Positions 11,268 to 21,852 of a stretch of 64,000 bases of DNA are shown one piece after another. Position 1 is the stretch's first letter; each line of letters opens with the position of its first letter. The translations under genes were made by a program, and so were the position numbers. The stretch is from Leishmania mexicana MHOM/GT/2001/U1103 (lineage: Eukaryota; Euglenozoa; Kinetoplastea; Trypanosomatida; Trypanosomatidae), in NCBI RefSeq assembly GCF_000234665.1, contig NC_018314.1:452956-516955 (forward strand), read 5' to 3'. The notes beneath the pieces are model-generated. The model was not told the DNA's origin. It saw only the letters and a list, made by a program, of their open reading frames with translations, and did no database searches.

Positions 11268-12423
11268 TGGTGCGTAGCTGTGCGTGTGTGTGTGTGGGGG
11301 GGAGGGAAGAGGTGCAGAGTGGGGGGAGGGTGCCTTTGGTGGACACCTGCGCAATGCAGAGATATAGAAGAGGAGCGCAAACCAAAGAACGGCCTCGCCA
11401 AGCCGAACGTGGAGATCGACGCGCGCCCAACGAGAGTCCGCGACGGAAGTACACCCGACGAATGGGAATGTTCTCAAGTGGTTGTAGGGGGTGGATCGAC
11501 AACGAGCAAAGGGATGCGAGCAGCAGCAGCTGCGGCGGCAATATATATATATATATGCTGAGCGCGCGGTGAGGTCCAGCTGAGGAGGTTGTCGAGTGGT
11601 AAGGTGCTCCAGGGCACCGAAGCGGCAACTGAGTGATCGTCCAAGCGAGAGAGGGGAAGAGGACAGGGCCGAGAGAGGCAAGAGGAGCAGGAGGGGAGAA
11701 CGCTGCAGCTTCCTCGAAGGGAGACACTGGTGGCATACAGGGAGAGGGAATGAGTCAGGATGAGATGCTGCTGGTGTTGAGGGAGGGAGAAGAGGGACTG
11801 GAAAAGGAAGAAGGGGAGGCGGGTGCGCGCAACGTGATCGCGAGGCAAAGGACGGCCTTCACATGAAAAGAAACGCCAATCAGTTGTGGGATCCCACCAC
11901 CTTCCTCTTGCCCCACCCCTTCGCTACGATGCGACTCAGGCGCATCTCGCCAGCCAGATGTGCAGCGGACGGTGCACGACGCCGCGTGTGCAAATTTGCC
12001 GCACGTTTGCTTTCTCCTGCTTCTCGTTTTCCTTTCCTTTTGCGGTACTGTGTGGGTCTGCACGTACCCATACACCGCACGGGTGTGTCATTCTGCATTT
12101 TGGCGGATGTGTGTGTGTGCGCGTGTGCCTCAGGCGGAAAAACAATAGGGCAACACTGGAGGAGGGAGTGGGCACGAGGGGAGGGGGGGGCAGCAGCGGA
12201 ACGCCGCCGCACCCTTCTCTCATCTCTCATTGGCTACGTGGGCTCTGTCGAATGATGACGACACCCTCGGGAGGAGAGAACGACTCATAGGCGCTGCGTT
12301 CTCGACTCGCTCTGCTGCGCGCTCATCTCACGCATCGGCTTCTACAGCTGCAGTGACACTATCGAGGAAGTCGCACAACTAGGCAGGCGCGAGCTGCGAC
12401 AACACTCCAGCCGCCGGATCGCG
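11268..12423. other. Intergenic
   Basis: No gene seen. Contains an (AT)8 tract at about 11541-11556 and a long purine-rich + strand stretch (11637-11830), a good candidate for the polypyrimidine tract serving RIB43A trans-splicing. The left end (12300-12423) is the 3' UTR of the zinc-finger gene. Confidence 0.55.
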
Positions 12424-12993
12424 CTACTGCTGCGGCTTAAACTCGACTAACGGCGACGGTGCCGAGCACTTGAAGCAAAACTTGCGGTTGTTGCGGTTGA
12501 CGCCTTTGCACTTGGGGCACGTCCACAGCGTCGTCTCCTTTCCGGGCAGCGGCGGCGGCACGGGCTTTGGCTGCTGACACTTGTGGCACACAACGGAGCC
12601 TCTGAAGTTCATTTGCCCACACGGACAGGCCCAATCATGCGGATCCTCACCTGGTAGACTCGGGCGGCGAACGCCAGGGGGAAGTGGAGGGGCGGGGGCA
12701 CCACACTTGTAGCACTCACGCTTGGATTGGTAGTTGACTTCACCACACTGGCACAGCCAGTCGCCCTTGGTCGGCTCACGACTGCGCTGCCGTCGATGGT
12801 TGCCAGCCAGGCGCCGTGCGAGGCACAACGGCGTCGCAGTGGAGAAGGAACGCACGTACGTGCACGCGCTACTGCTCATCATGGCCATCTCTGCCACGGC
12901 CCCGGAGGTTGCAGGGTGCGCGACGGCAGCGGCGGCGGCGCGACACGACCGGCGCAGAAAACGCGTTCCTAGTCCATTGTGACCTCGCAGCAT
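12424..12993 (-). CDS. Triple RanBP2-type zinc-finger protein, probably mitochondrial
   Basis: 189 aa from the ATG at 12991-12993. Three zinc fingers are evenly spaced: residues 79-97 (W-x-C-x-C, then N, then C-x2-C), 121-139 (same spacing) and 157-176 (W-x-C-x2-C, N, C-x2-C), each ending in the C-x2-C pair, with Pro-rich linkers. RanBP2-type fingers of this kind bind single-stranded RNA. The first ~70 residues are rich in Arg, Ala and Ser with almost no acidic residues, as in a mitochondrial presequence. In kinetoplastids several small multi-finger RanBP2-type proteins belong to mitochondrial RNA-processing or editing assemblies, so such a role is reasonable but is inference. The precise orthologue is not identified. 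Confidence 0.88.
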   Translation of the reverse strand: MLRGHNGLGTRFLRRSCRAAAAAVAHPATSGAVAEMAMMSSSACTYVRSFSTATPLCLARRLAGNHRRQRSREPTKGDWLCQCGEVNYQSKRECYKCGAPAPPLPPGVRRPSLPGEDPHDWACPCGQMNFRGSVVCHKCQQPKPVPPPLPGKETTLWTCPKCKGVNRNNRKFCFKCSAPSPLVEFKPQQ

Positions 12994-14271
12994 AATTACG
13001 TAATCTCCGTTGGACTCTCCGTGCGCGCCGGTCTTACGCGGGGGTTGGGGGCTTAGATTTATGCCTGCCTGTACTTGTATGTGGGTTGTCTCACGAGGTG
13101 CGAGCGTCGATGGGCAACAGAAGCGTGAGGAAGCGGTAGAGGGGAAAGAGAAGAAAGGTCACACAAACGTCCTTTGCCTTCCTCTTGGCCCTTCACACGT
13201 CAAGAATGAATCGCACACCACTATGAAATCGGGAGAGAGAGGGGGAACGATACAGTGTCAGGGTAGGGTAGGTGGGTGCAAGGAACAGCGATCACGTGAG
13301 AGGTTTTGCTTGTGTGCGCGGCGGGACACTGTCGCGGTACTGCTGCAGTTTGTGCACGCCAGCGACAAGTCACGGTCTCTTTCTTCCGTGCCCCTTTTCC
13401 TCACCGCTGCATGGGCACAACAAGGCTAATCACGCGGGAATAGGGGGGAGGGAGGGCGGCGAACACATTCAGGGGATAGGCACAGAGAGCGGGGAGGGAG
13501 CGGTACAGACGCGGATGTGCCGCTTGCAAAGCCAAGACAGGGAGGAGAGGGCAAGGAGGTGGGGAAGGAGGGGAGCTGCTCGCGAAGAGGATTCGCACCA
13601 AAGACACATGGGCCAACGGTCCACACACATCCGTTCATCTTTGTCAGCCGCTTGCGCCTTGCCACTGAGCAGAAAGGCGCCGCAGCTCGCGCTCGTCCTC
13701 TCACCTACGACTTCAAACACCCAAAGACACTCGCACCCACAGGTTTGGAAATCGAGCGAGCCACACGCCTCTCTGCACTCCGACACCGTCATCACCCCTT
13801 CCTTTGCCACGCACAGGGGGCGGGCTGAGGGAGTGGGGTGGGAAGGCTTTTTCGCTGAGTCGCAATTTTTCTTCTTTGTGTTGTGGATTACTTGCACGTG
13901 TAAAATGGTGGGGGGTCGGAGGAAGATGAGGGAGGGTAGGGGAGGGCGCCATCCCTGCCCACCAAGAGGATACTGTGTCTGTGCTTGCGTGTGTCTCTGT
14001 CTCTCTCTCTGTGCTACTATGTGAGCACCGTATCTTTCAGCATGCAGGGCGGTAGAGAGAGAGGCAGGGGAGGCGGATGGCCCGTTGGGCATCATTCTCT
14101 TTCCCCGTACCGCATCTGCCACGGCACCCCCTCTCTCCTCACTTTACACTGGCACCTTTGCGCAAGACGCCAAGCACGACACTTGCGAAAGAGGGCCAAT
14201 CACCACCCTTCTCTCTCAAGCGGCCCGGCTCGGCGCTTGCTTCTGCATGGCGCTCCAGCAGCTTCGACGCC
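12994..14271. other. Intergenic
   Basis: No gene seen. It comprises the 5' UTR of the zinc-finger gene and the 3' UTR of the exportin-like gene. It is purine-rich on the + strand, with GGGAGG runs near 13440-13580. Confidence 0.55.
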
Positions 14272-17200
14272 TTAGAGCGACTCCTTCAGCGTGCTCATGA
14301 GTGTGTGCAGGGCGTTTGCAAGCTCATCCACTGTCTTGCTGGTGATGTCGCCGTTTTCAGTGACGTGGCGCTGAATATCTGAGAACTGTACCTGCAACGC
14401 GTGCGCGGCGGCCGGCGTCGTGGCACGGGAGCAGAAGTACTGCGCCACCTCGCCCACAGCGCTGCCCTCCACGTAGAACAGAGGAAGCAGCAACTTCCTC
14501 ATTCCGTGGTTGTCAACCGCTACGGAGCGCTCGAGCGCGCATGTGACAAGGCGGTGAAACACCATTGCGTCTGCACGCAGCAGCGTCGACTTCATGACGG
14601 CCGCCTGCTGCAAATCCTCTATCGGATACGCAGTGCGCACCCAACAGCAGTTCACGAGGCGGTCCATCGCCTGCAGCGCGTCATTCTGCTGTGCGGCTTC
14701 GACGGCGTTGATACTGGCCGGAAAGGCAAGCGATTCCACAAAGCCAACGACAGTGAACACCTCCGGCGGCGGCTGCTTCGCCCAGAAGTCGTGGAAGAAA
14801 CGTGCGGCCAGCACGTTCACCACCTTGATCACAGCCGAGCACACCTTCGAGCGCACCATGTACTCATGTACAGGCAACCTGCATAGCAGGCCCCACACAC
14901 TAGACAGCAGGTTCGTCAGCGCCGCGTCCTCGTAGAGCTGCAGCACCCCCAAGTTGCACCACCCTCCCTGCAAAATGTGGTGCGCTGCCAAGAGACCCAG
15001 CCGCATCACCTTCCACCCCCACTCCACCAGCGGTGGCGACGGGGTGTGGGCGCTTGGTCCCGTTGCGCTGCTCCCCAAGACAAGATGGACGAGCCGTGCG
15101 GAGCGCACCACCACCCGGCTCACATAGCGAAATATGTGCACGGGTTTCGCGCTCTGTGCCCCAAAGACAATACGCTGGTTCTTGTTCAGCGCCATCTCAT
15201 TCACCAACTCCAGGAGCTGCGTTACAGTCTCCTCGCCGCAGCTGCTCTCTTGTAGCACGGCGTCGGCCACAGGATACAGAAAAGGCTCGATCATGTCCAT
15301 CACCACTCGGTACGGTCGGCGCTCCGTGCAGCTCAGGATGCCGCGCATATCGCAGAGCGCCAGCGTCAGGCAGCTAGTGCTCTCCGCGCTAGACCCGCCA
15401 GTGGCGGCCCCGTACACTGCCTGTGAAATGCGCGCCAGCACCGGCTCCATGAGGGTGTTTACTACAGAGTCTGTGAGTGCGGAGGCGTCGAGGAAGCGCA
15501 CCTGCGCCACACATCGAATAAACAGGTACCGCGCCTTGAGTGCTACCGGGTGCTGCAGTGGGGCTGGGATGGATTCGTTGTGGAGGTTCATCAGATACGT
15601 ATACGAGCACGTCTCCTTGAGCAGCCGCAACACACTCGAGGTGGAGGTCCACTCGTCCAACAGCTGCAGTGCCGCCACGCGCACCTCGTCGGGCATGTTT
15701 GTCGCGCTGAGTATCGTCCACAGCGCGTGGACGGCAACATTCAGAAAGTAGGCACCAAACGTACTTGCTGTGTCCATCTCCCCGCACTGCCGCAGCTGGC
15801 TACTGAGCTGCTCGACAAAGGCAGAGGTCTTACGGTTGGACACCACGTACACCGACACGGTCTTGGAGAGGATCGCGGCGAGAGCGCGCGTGGTTGCCGC
15901 CGCGACATGCCCGCGAACGGAGCCAGGGACGCTGTCAAGAAATACGACATGGGTGGAGAAGCGCTGAAGCAGTATGAGGCTGTGCAACAGCATGGCAAGA
16001 ACGCGGACAGCACCACTGTCGATAGCGCCGTCGGAGTGCAGTGCGGCGCTCAGCAGATGCAGAGACCATGCCGCTTCCTCCATAAGCAAGATGTGGTCGA
16101 CCGAGACAGCAGAAGCGTTCGAGCGCACGTGTGCCAACACGGATCGACTGACCCGTTCCGAGTTGGCCTCGAGCATCTTCCAGCCTTCCTCGCCGCATCC
16201 CATCACTACCTTCACGAGAAACTCGACTTCAAGTCGGACCCCCTCCTCGTCGTCGTCCAGCATGTACTCGACTGGCATGCTATTGGAGTTCGCCTGCCGC
16301 ATGGCGGCGCTGTCGCTGTTCATGAACTTAGCCAGCTCCATCGTGAACGCTTGTACGCGGCTGTGAAGGCATTCAAGGTAGCAACCAACCACCTGCAAGC
16401 CGCAATGCAGCATCTCCGCCGTATCCTGCGTGGCGTACGACTTGGCCTCGATAAGGCGCCCCCATACACTCAGCAGGGACAATAGTGATGTCGAGGCGTG
16501 CTTCCAGTTGGCCAGACACTGTCTTGTGAAGCTGCAGAGGGACCGCAGCCACGGCGAGAACTCCGCCAGCTGCATGAGTTCACTGATGTCGCAGTTGGGC
16601 TTCATGCGATTGAGAAGTCGCGCGAAGGCGCTGAGCGTCTCCTCGTCCTCCAGGTGCAGGAAGCGCTCCATGACGAGGTGCGTCTGTAGCAGGACTATTG
16701 CGTACCACCACGGTCGCAGCTCGACGTCAGTGAAGAACGATTTGCGCAGGCTCACCAACGAGGTCAGTACCTCCAGCAATGTCTGCGCCACGTCCGGCTC
16801 CAGGTCGGGAATTCGGTACAAAAACCATAGCCGGTCCATCAGCTGCACGTCCACGAGGTCTGCTCCCCAGCTCTCTGGATACGTTCTCGTCACCGGATTC
16901 TCCTCGGCCTCTGTTTGCATGGTGTCGCACGCAAAGTCGAACTCTAGCACGTGTCGCGCTAGCCTAAGCCCGGCTGCCACGACCGTTCGACAGCTCGGCT
17001 GCACTTCCTTCACTACTCGAACGGCTAATCGGAAAACACTGAGGAGGTGGTCATCGCGGAAGGACTTCGCAATGCTCACGTCAGTGGCAAAGGTGGTCAT
17101 GCGCCGTTCACTCAGCGTGATGACAAGGTCGGCGAGCACCTCGCAGCCTACGCGAAGCCGATCGCCTTGATCACCAGCTTGAATCGAGGAGGAGCACGAT

Positions 17201-17595
17201 ACGCACACACTTGACGGCATCTGGGCCAACGTGTGGGAGTACTGATAACCCCTTTGAACGGCCACGCACACGAGTTGACGCAGCGCCAGCTTAGCCGCCG
17301 CGTTCAGGCCGGCATCCCGAACGCACAGCAGCTCATACACACTCAGCGTAAACTGCGTCAGTTCGTCTGCATCAACAAACAACGTCTCCAAGCATTCTGA
17401 TGCGGCACGAGACACGAAGATTATAGAGTACGCGCTTGTGGACTGCTGCAGAACCGCCATTAGCAGGTGCAGTCCAATCTCATCGATGATGCGGCGCCAT
17501 CCATCGGCAGTCACCTTCAGGGTGGCCCCCTTGTCTCCCGAGTAGAGCTTCAGGCAGAATGCATCTACGTCGTCTATTCTATTAAACTCTGTCAT
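14272..17595 (-). CDS. XPO7: Exportin-7 (RanBP16)-like karyopherin
   Basis: 1107 aa, near the ~1090 aa of animal exportin-7. Importin-beta superfamily proteins ferry cargo through nuclear pores under Ran-GTP control. The whole protein looks like helical repeats rich in Leu, Val, Ala and Cys. The best landmarks are SFRDDHL at about residue 177 followed by a Leu-rich helix, and HVLEFDFACD near 216-225, then PESWG. The same order (S-F-R-D-D-x-L, then L-x-F-D-F, then S-W) is characteristic of exportin-7/RanBP17. No stop or frameshift interrupts the frame. The start is the ATG at 17593-17595, just after a short 5' leader. Exportin family membership is firm; the exportin-7 subclass is moderately firm and cargo is unknown. 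Confidence 0.88.
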   Translation of the reverse strand: MTEFNRIDDVDAFCLKLYSGDKGATLKVTADGWRRIIDEIGLHLLMAVLQQSTSAYSIIFVSRAASECLETLFVDADELTQFTLSVYELLCVRDAGLNAAAKLALRQLVCVAVQRGYQYSHTLAQMPSSVCVSCSSSIQAGDQGDRLRVGCEVLADLVITLSERRMTTFATDVSIAKSFRDDHLLSVFRLAVRVVKEVQPSCRTVVAAGLRLARHVLEFDFACDTMQTEAEENPVTRTYPESWGADLVDVQLMDRLWFLYRIPDLEPDVAQTLLEVLTSLVSLRKSFFTDVELRPWWYAIVLLQTHLVMERFLHLEDEETLSAFARLLNRMKPNCDISELMQLAEFSPWLRSLCSFTRQCLANWKHASTSLLSLLSVWGRLIEAKSYATQDTAEMLHCGLQVVGCYLECLHSRVQAFTMELAKFMNSDSAAMRQANSNSMPVEYMLDDDEEGVRLEVEFLVKVVMGCGEEGWKMLEANSERVSRSVLAHVRSNASAVSVDHILLMEEAAWSLHLLSAALHSDGAIDSGAVRVLAMLLHSLILLQRFSTHVVFLDSVPGSVRGHVAAATTRALAAILSKTVSVYVVSNRKTSAFVEQLSSQLRQCGEMDTASTFGAYFLNVAVHALWTILSATNMPDEVRVAALQLLDEWTSTSSVLRLLKETCSYTYLMNLHNESIPAPLQHPVALKARYLFIRCVAQVRFLDASALTDSVVNTLMEPVLARISQAVYGAATGGSSAESTSCLTLALCDMRGILSCTERRPYRVVMDMIEPFLYPVADAVLQESSCGEETVTQLLELVNEMALNKNQRIVFGAQSAKPVHIFRYVSRVVVRSARLVHLVLGSSATGPSAHTPSPPLVEWGWKVMRLGLLAAHHILQGGWCNLGVLQLYEDAALTNLLSSVWGLLCRLPVHEYMVRSKVCSAVIKVVNVLAARFFHDFWAKQPPPEVFTVVGFVESLAFPASINAVEAAQQNDALQAMDRLVNCCWVRTAYPIEDLQQAAVMKSTLLRADAMVFHRLVTCALERSVAVDNHGMRKLLLPLFYVEGSAVGEVAQYFCSRATTPAAAHALQVQFSDIQRHVTENGDITSKTVDELANALHTLMSTLKESL

Positions 17596-19053
17596 TCATC
17601 TACAGGTCCCTCTAGTGGTTTTCGTTTTTTTGCATGTGAGCAGGGCACACGCACCATGGAAAAGGAAAGAGCGGGAAAGGAGGAGGAGGAATGTTGAGAC
17701 CACCACCACCAGCAGCAGCACCCACACACAAAGGTGAAAGAGTGGTGAGAGGAGATGAAGTGGAATGATCACCTCGAGTAAGAGCGTGCGAAAAGAGTAG
17801 CCGCCTGGAAAGGACAGGCCGGTGTGCTGGTGCGTATGTATGCCTGCTTCTACGTGTATGCGAGTGCCAATGTGTCCGTCGCTGTGTCCGAGAGTTTCCG
17901 CTGCAGGGAAGAGGGAAGGACGGGCGCGAGTTGTGAGAAAACGTCACGAAGCTGGAAAAGTGCTAAGTAAGAGAGGAGGGGAGGGTCGGTGGTAGAGCGG
18001 TACCTCCGACCCACAGAGCACGAGCACACACAACAACAGCGACAGCCAATGACTTGGCTACGTGAATCCCCTACTCTGATAGCAAAGGTAGAAAAGGCCC
18101 AAAGAGTGATGGAGCCAGGTGTGGTGCTTGCTGCTGCGTTTTCTTTTATTGTTGTGTTCCTTCCTTTGAGACAGCTTGGCCAGGATGGTCATGTCGTGCG
18201 CAAAGGCAACCGACGCAGAGCAGATAGATTGGGGGATACGTACGTGGCGCAGGGTGGTAAGTGTGTGTGTGTGTAGGGGGGGAAGAGAGGGGGGGGGGAA
18301 GACACGAGGGGGACGGTGTGGCGTAGTCATCGAGTGAGGTGACGGGCGCAGCAACCGTGGAAAGAGTGAGAATGGGTGCCGAAGAAAAAACAAGAGTGCA
18401 GAATTTGTGCGAGAGCGACAAGCCAAGTGTACCGTAAGCCAAGCAAGGCGATCGAGAGGAGCAAAGCTACAGAGACGAAATCTGCATGTGACCACAGGCA
18501 CGGAGTCTCCACTCAGCCAGGCACTAACGCAGCAACCATCTTTGAAGGCTCTCGGCAGTGCTGCCTTGCTGAAATACAGGTATGAGTGCGCCCTCGTCCC
18601 TCACCTACCTAAAACAGAGAGAGTCACCTGCTTGGCCCCTCACTGTTCCTTGTGCATCCTCCTTCACAGCAATGAATGCCCTGCGTCTATTCTGGGAGAG
18701 ACGATGTGCAGTGGAGAAAGGAAAAAAAAACTCGTGTGCAGCGCAGTGACTCACATGTAAGGATGGCGGTATTGGTGGATCTCTTAACGGTGGTGGCTAT
18801 GGCAGCTGATAAACGTTGATGTGTAAAGCAGTCGAAAACAGTCATTTGGTTGTGCGGGTGCCGGGGTACTGCTTTCGCAGCTTGACCTCTTTTTGCATCT
18901 ATTCTTGGTAGCTGTTGTGTGCTTCGGGCACCGCAGCCCCAATGCTGAAGTGGGGAGAGGGCGGAAGTGGCGTGAAGAACACGCAAAAGACCCCGTTTCT
19001 TCTTTCCTTTTTGCTGCCTCGCTGCAGGAGTAGCGAGTGGCGCCTCTGCCCCA
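17596..19053. other. Intergenic
   Basis: No gene seen. It holds the 5' UTR of the exportin gene and the 3' UTR of the 567-aa coiled-coil gene. A GT run lies at about 18260-18275, and G-rich and purine-rich + strand tracts at 17655-17700 and 18276-18310. Confidence 0.55.
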
Positions 19054-20757
19054 TTATGAGAATTCGACACGCAGGGGATTCCCCTCGCTGCTCTGCTGGG
19101 CAGCGGAAACGCGGTATCCACGGGTTGCCACCTCTCGTCCGTATGGGGTGGTGTGCAGGCCAGCAGCAAGTAATGCTTGATACAGTCGCACACGCGGATC
19201 CTTCATAATCTGCTCATCGGAGAAGCCCGTGATCGACGGCATCACGGTCTGTGCAAGCGTCGTGTACCGCTCCGTTTGCGCGCTCGAGGAGGTCGCCCTG
19301 AGGAAACGCTGCGGGTCGGCCTCCACACCGATCTGTTTATCAACAGAAGCGAAGAAACGCTGAAGCGCATCCTGCTTCTTGGCCCGCAGCTCTAGCAGTT
19401 CTTGCTCGCGCTTCTTCTTCTCAGATTGCCGCTGTTCGTCCCGCTGGCGTCGGTACTCGACCCGCTCTTCGTTGCGGCGCATACGCGCTGCTCTCTCCTC
19501 CTCCAATGCCTGCGCCTGCAGCTCCGCCAGCTCCCGTTCCTTCTGCCGGAGAGCTGACTGCTGCACTTCGTATGCCTCAAAAAGACGGAGGCGCTCTTGA
19601 AACTCGACGGCACGTTTTGCCTGCAGCGCCTTCTCCTTTGCTGCCGCCGCTGCTTGCATTCGTTCCTCGACGCTCTGACGTTGCCGCACCACAGCCTCGT
19701 AAGCAGTGCGCTCCTCTGTGAGATGTGCGTGCCGCCGATTTTGCGCTGCTACGCGCTGCCGCGCAGCCTCCGCCTTCTCCTGCCGCTGCTTTTCCGACTG
19801 CTGGGCAACAAGAAACGCAGATTCGCATGACGACAAAAGAGAGGTGTTCGTTCGCTGGAAGTCTGACACGGCAGCCTGCGACAGGGCCCGCGCTTTCCGA
19901 AGCGCTATAGACTCCTTGATGGCTACGTGAACCTGGGCGGAGGGCATGTCGGGGTACACCGCCGATACCCGCTCTGCCAAGGCAGTCATGCTGGCTGCCG
20001 AGATATCAAACTGTCGTGCGTTCTGGCCCATCTTCACGATGAGCCCCACGGTCCGAAGAACGTCCGGCGGCGTTGCTACTGCCGTTGGGACGCTGGCGTC
20101 CTCGATACGGGCCAACGTCTCTTCCTCCGCGCTCTTCAACGCTTCCTCAAAGGTAACGCGCAGCTGGTGTGCTGGGTGGTAGGAATAACACAGCGCCGCA
20201 AATGTCAGCTGTGCCTGCCGGGCAGCAGCACGGCACTCGACGACGGCGTTTTGCTGATGTTCGAAGCCCGAAGAAGGCGTAGCAAGTGCCTCTATGTTCG
20301 CCTCGCACTTTGTGAGCTCCTCCGCAATCCACTTGCGAATGTCAGCCACCCGATCCACCGAAGCTGCACCACTAGAGCTCGTTTGGGGCTGTTGTGCAGT
20401 GGACATGTGCCACAGGGCACCAACCTCCGTCAGCTGCTGGGACAGTAAAACCTTTAGCGCCGAAAGCTCCAGCTGGTGGCGCTCACTGTCGGCGTCAGAC
20501 ACTGCGTCACGGAGGCTCTTCTCTATCGCATCCAGCGCCGCTTCGCAGGCTTCCTGCTCGCAATTGAGAGCGTCGCGCTCTTGCATCCACTGGGCAGCGC
20601 GGCGACCAGCCTCCGCGTCACTTTTGAGCTGCCGCACCTTTTCCCGCAGAGAACTGGCTGCTTCCTTGTGCTTAGCACTTCTTTTTTTCCATTCCTCCAG
20701 CACAGCGGCCTGCGCACTGGCGTCCGAGAACGCGTTGGCGCTGGTGGAGCCACGCAT
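19054..20757 (-). CDS. Large coiled-coil protein, probably flagellar (CCDC148-like?)
   Basis: 567 aa from the ATG at 20755-20757. The N-terminal ~125 residues are charged helix. A more mixed region (about 125-300) includes an IRKWIAEEL helix and a QFDISAASMTALAERVSAVYP-like stretch. Residues ~305-470 are almost uninterrupted Glu/Arg/Gln/Ala helix that must form a long coiled coil. The tail has a compact segment, DEQIMKDPRVRLYQALLAAG, then a Gly/Tyr/Arg-rich end. This layout (central conserved block, long coiled coil, short conserved C-terminal helix) recalls ciliary coiled-coil proteins such as CCDC148, but I cannot confirm that from the sequence. No enzymatic motif is seen. Confidence 0.8.
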   Translation of the reverse strand: MRGSTSANAFSDASAQAAVLEEWKKRSAKHKEAASSLREKVRQLKSDAEAGRRAAQWMQERDALNCEQEACEAALDAIEKSLRDAVSDADSERHQLELSALKVLLSQQLTEVGALWHMSTAQQPQTSSSGAASVDRVADIRKWIAEELTKCEANIEALATPSSGFEHQQNAVVECRAAARQAQLTFAALCYSYHPAHQLRVTFEEALKSAEEETLARIEDASVPTAVATPPDVLRTVGLIVKMGQNARQFDISAASMTALAERVSAVYPDMPSAQVHVAIKESIALRKARALSQAAVSDFQRTNTSLLSSCESAFLVAQQSEKQRQEKAEAARQRVAAQNRRHAHLTEERTAYEAVVRQRQSVEERMQAAAAAKEKALQAKRAVEFQERLRLFEAYEVQQSALRQKERELAELQAQALEEERAARMRRNEERVEYRRQRDEQRQSEKKKREQELLELRAKKQDALQRFFASVDKQIGVEADPQRFLRATSSSAQTERYTTLAQTVMPSITGFSDEQIMKDPRVRLYQALLAAGLHTTPYGREVATRGYRVSAAQQSSEGNPLRVEFS

Positions 20758-21154
20758 GGGGGACCCTCTTATCCGCGAACGTCGTACGCGCAGGCGGATT
20801 CGATAGGGTATAAAAACAGACTAAGGTGCAATGTCGCAAATGGAGAGACAGAGGAGGCAATACGCAGAGGATAAGAGGGAGTTGGGGTAGAGCTTGAATG
20901 CGCCACATATTCGTGCGCTTCACCGTTCGGCCCACGTGATTGCCAAAAGTGTAGCGACTCGATAAGAAGGCTACGGCATCACAGAAGAGGTTGACATACA
21001 AACCCTCATGGATTGCTCACCAGGCAAGCTCTGAGTTACTATTTTAGAAACAGCTGAAGAAACCCAACCAAAGCGGTGCGGGACCGCATCGCACAAAAGC
21101 GAAAAAAAACCAATGAAGCGGATGTGACGTTGAGAGACGAAGAGGAAACAATAA
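20758..21154. other. Intergenic, proximal 5' UTR side of the coiled-coil gene
   Basis: No gene. A purine-rich stretch at about 20835-20885 is a candidate splice tract for the coiled-coil gene. It ends where the inverted repeat begins. Confidence 0.5.
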
Positions 21155-21591
21155 AATGAAAGGAGAATGATACCAAAACATAGGCGCGACGCACTCCAAT
21201 CCACGCTCCCAACACTTCTTGACTGGCGAGTTCCCTATTTCTGTGGAGGCGTACACCGATCTGGTATCCCTCCACTCGCGCCCGCGATACCTCTCGCGCT
21301 GCCACAGCCATCAGTGAGAATCCTGTTTCTTTCAAGTCCTCATCGGGCTACACTATACACGAACAGGTAGACCTACGCATCCCCCCTTTCCGCCACCCAA
21401 GGGGGTGGGTGGAGGAAAAGCAAAATGTTTGCAACGACTCAGCTCCTCGGGGTCTGAAACGAGACGAGGAACACAATGGAGGTGAAGGGAAGTGCCTGGT
21501 GAAGCATGTCATTCGCACGGCGGAGAGAGCGTTCACTCACTCCTCATCACCATATCGTTTTGCGATCCGCCCTCCTTCTTTCGGTCCTGTC
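21155..21591 (+). repeat. 437-bp inverted repeat, left arm
   Basis: This segment recurs as its reverse complement at 33442-33878. Paired positions sum to 55033 at both boundaries, so there is no net length difference, and every stretch I compared was identical. It lies just beyond the stop of the ataxin-10-like gene, hence in that gene's 3' UTR, and the right arm lies in the 3' UTR of MTP copy 2. Relative to transcription both arms therefore read in the same direction. No target-site duplication is visible at either boundary. Confidence 0.93.
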
Positions 21592-21852
21592 ACAATCGTT
21601 CAAACCAGAAATAAAAAGATGGGATGAAGAAAAACGAAGGGAGCAAGACAAGACGACAAGCTACAAAAACGAACATAGCGCAAAAAAAAACACTCACCTG
21701 TTCAATGGAGGGGAAAAACGGAAGGAAAGTTCGATGATTACAGTAGACATAGGTGTGACAACAATGACACACGCCGACAGGGCCGCCTTACTTGTGGTTA
21801 TGAGCGAGGGGGGAAGCGCTGGGTATTTCCGCCAACAGAGACCACATGTCAG

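Noticed and set aside
10476..11561. 361-codon Leu/His/Arg-rich frame opposite RIB43A
   Set aside because: It is the antisense shadow of a Glu/Gln/Arg-rich coiled-coil gene; RIB43A motifs are on the other strand.
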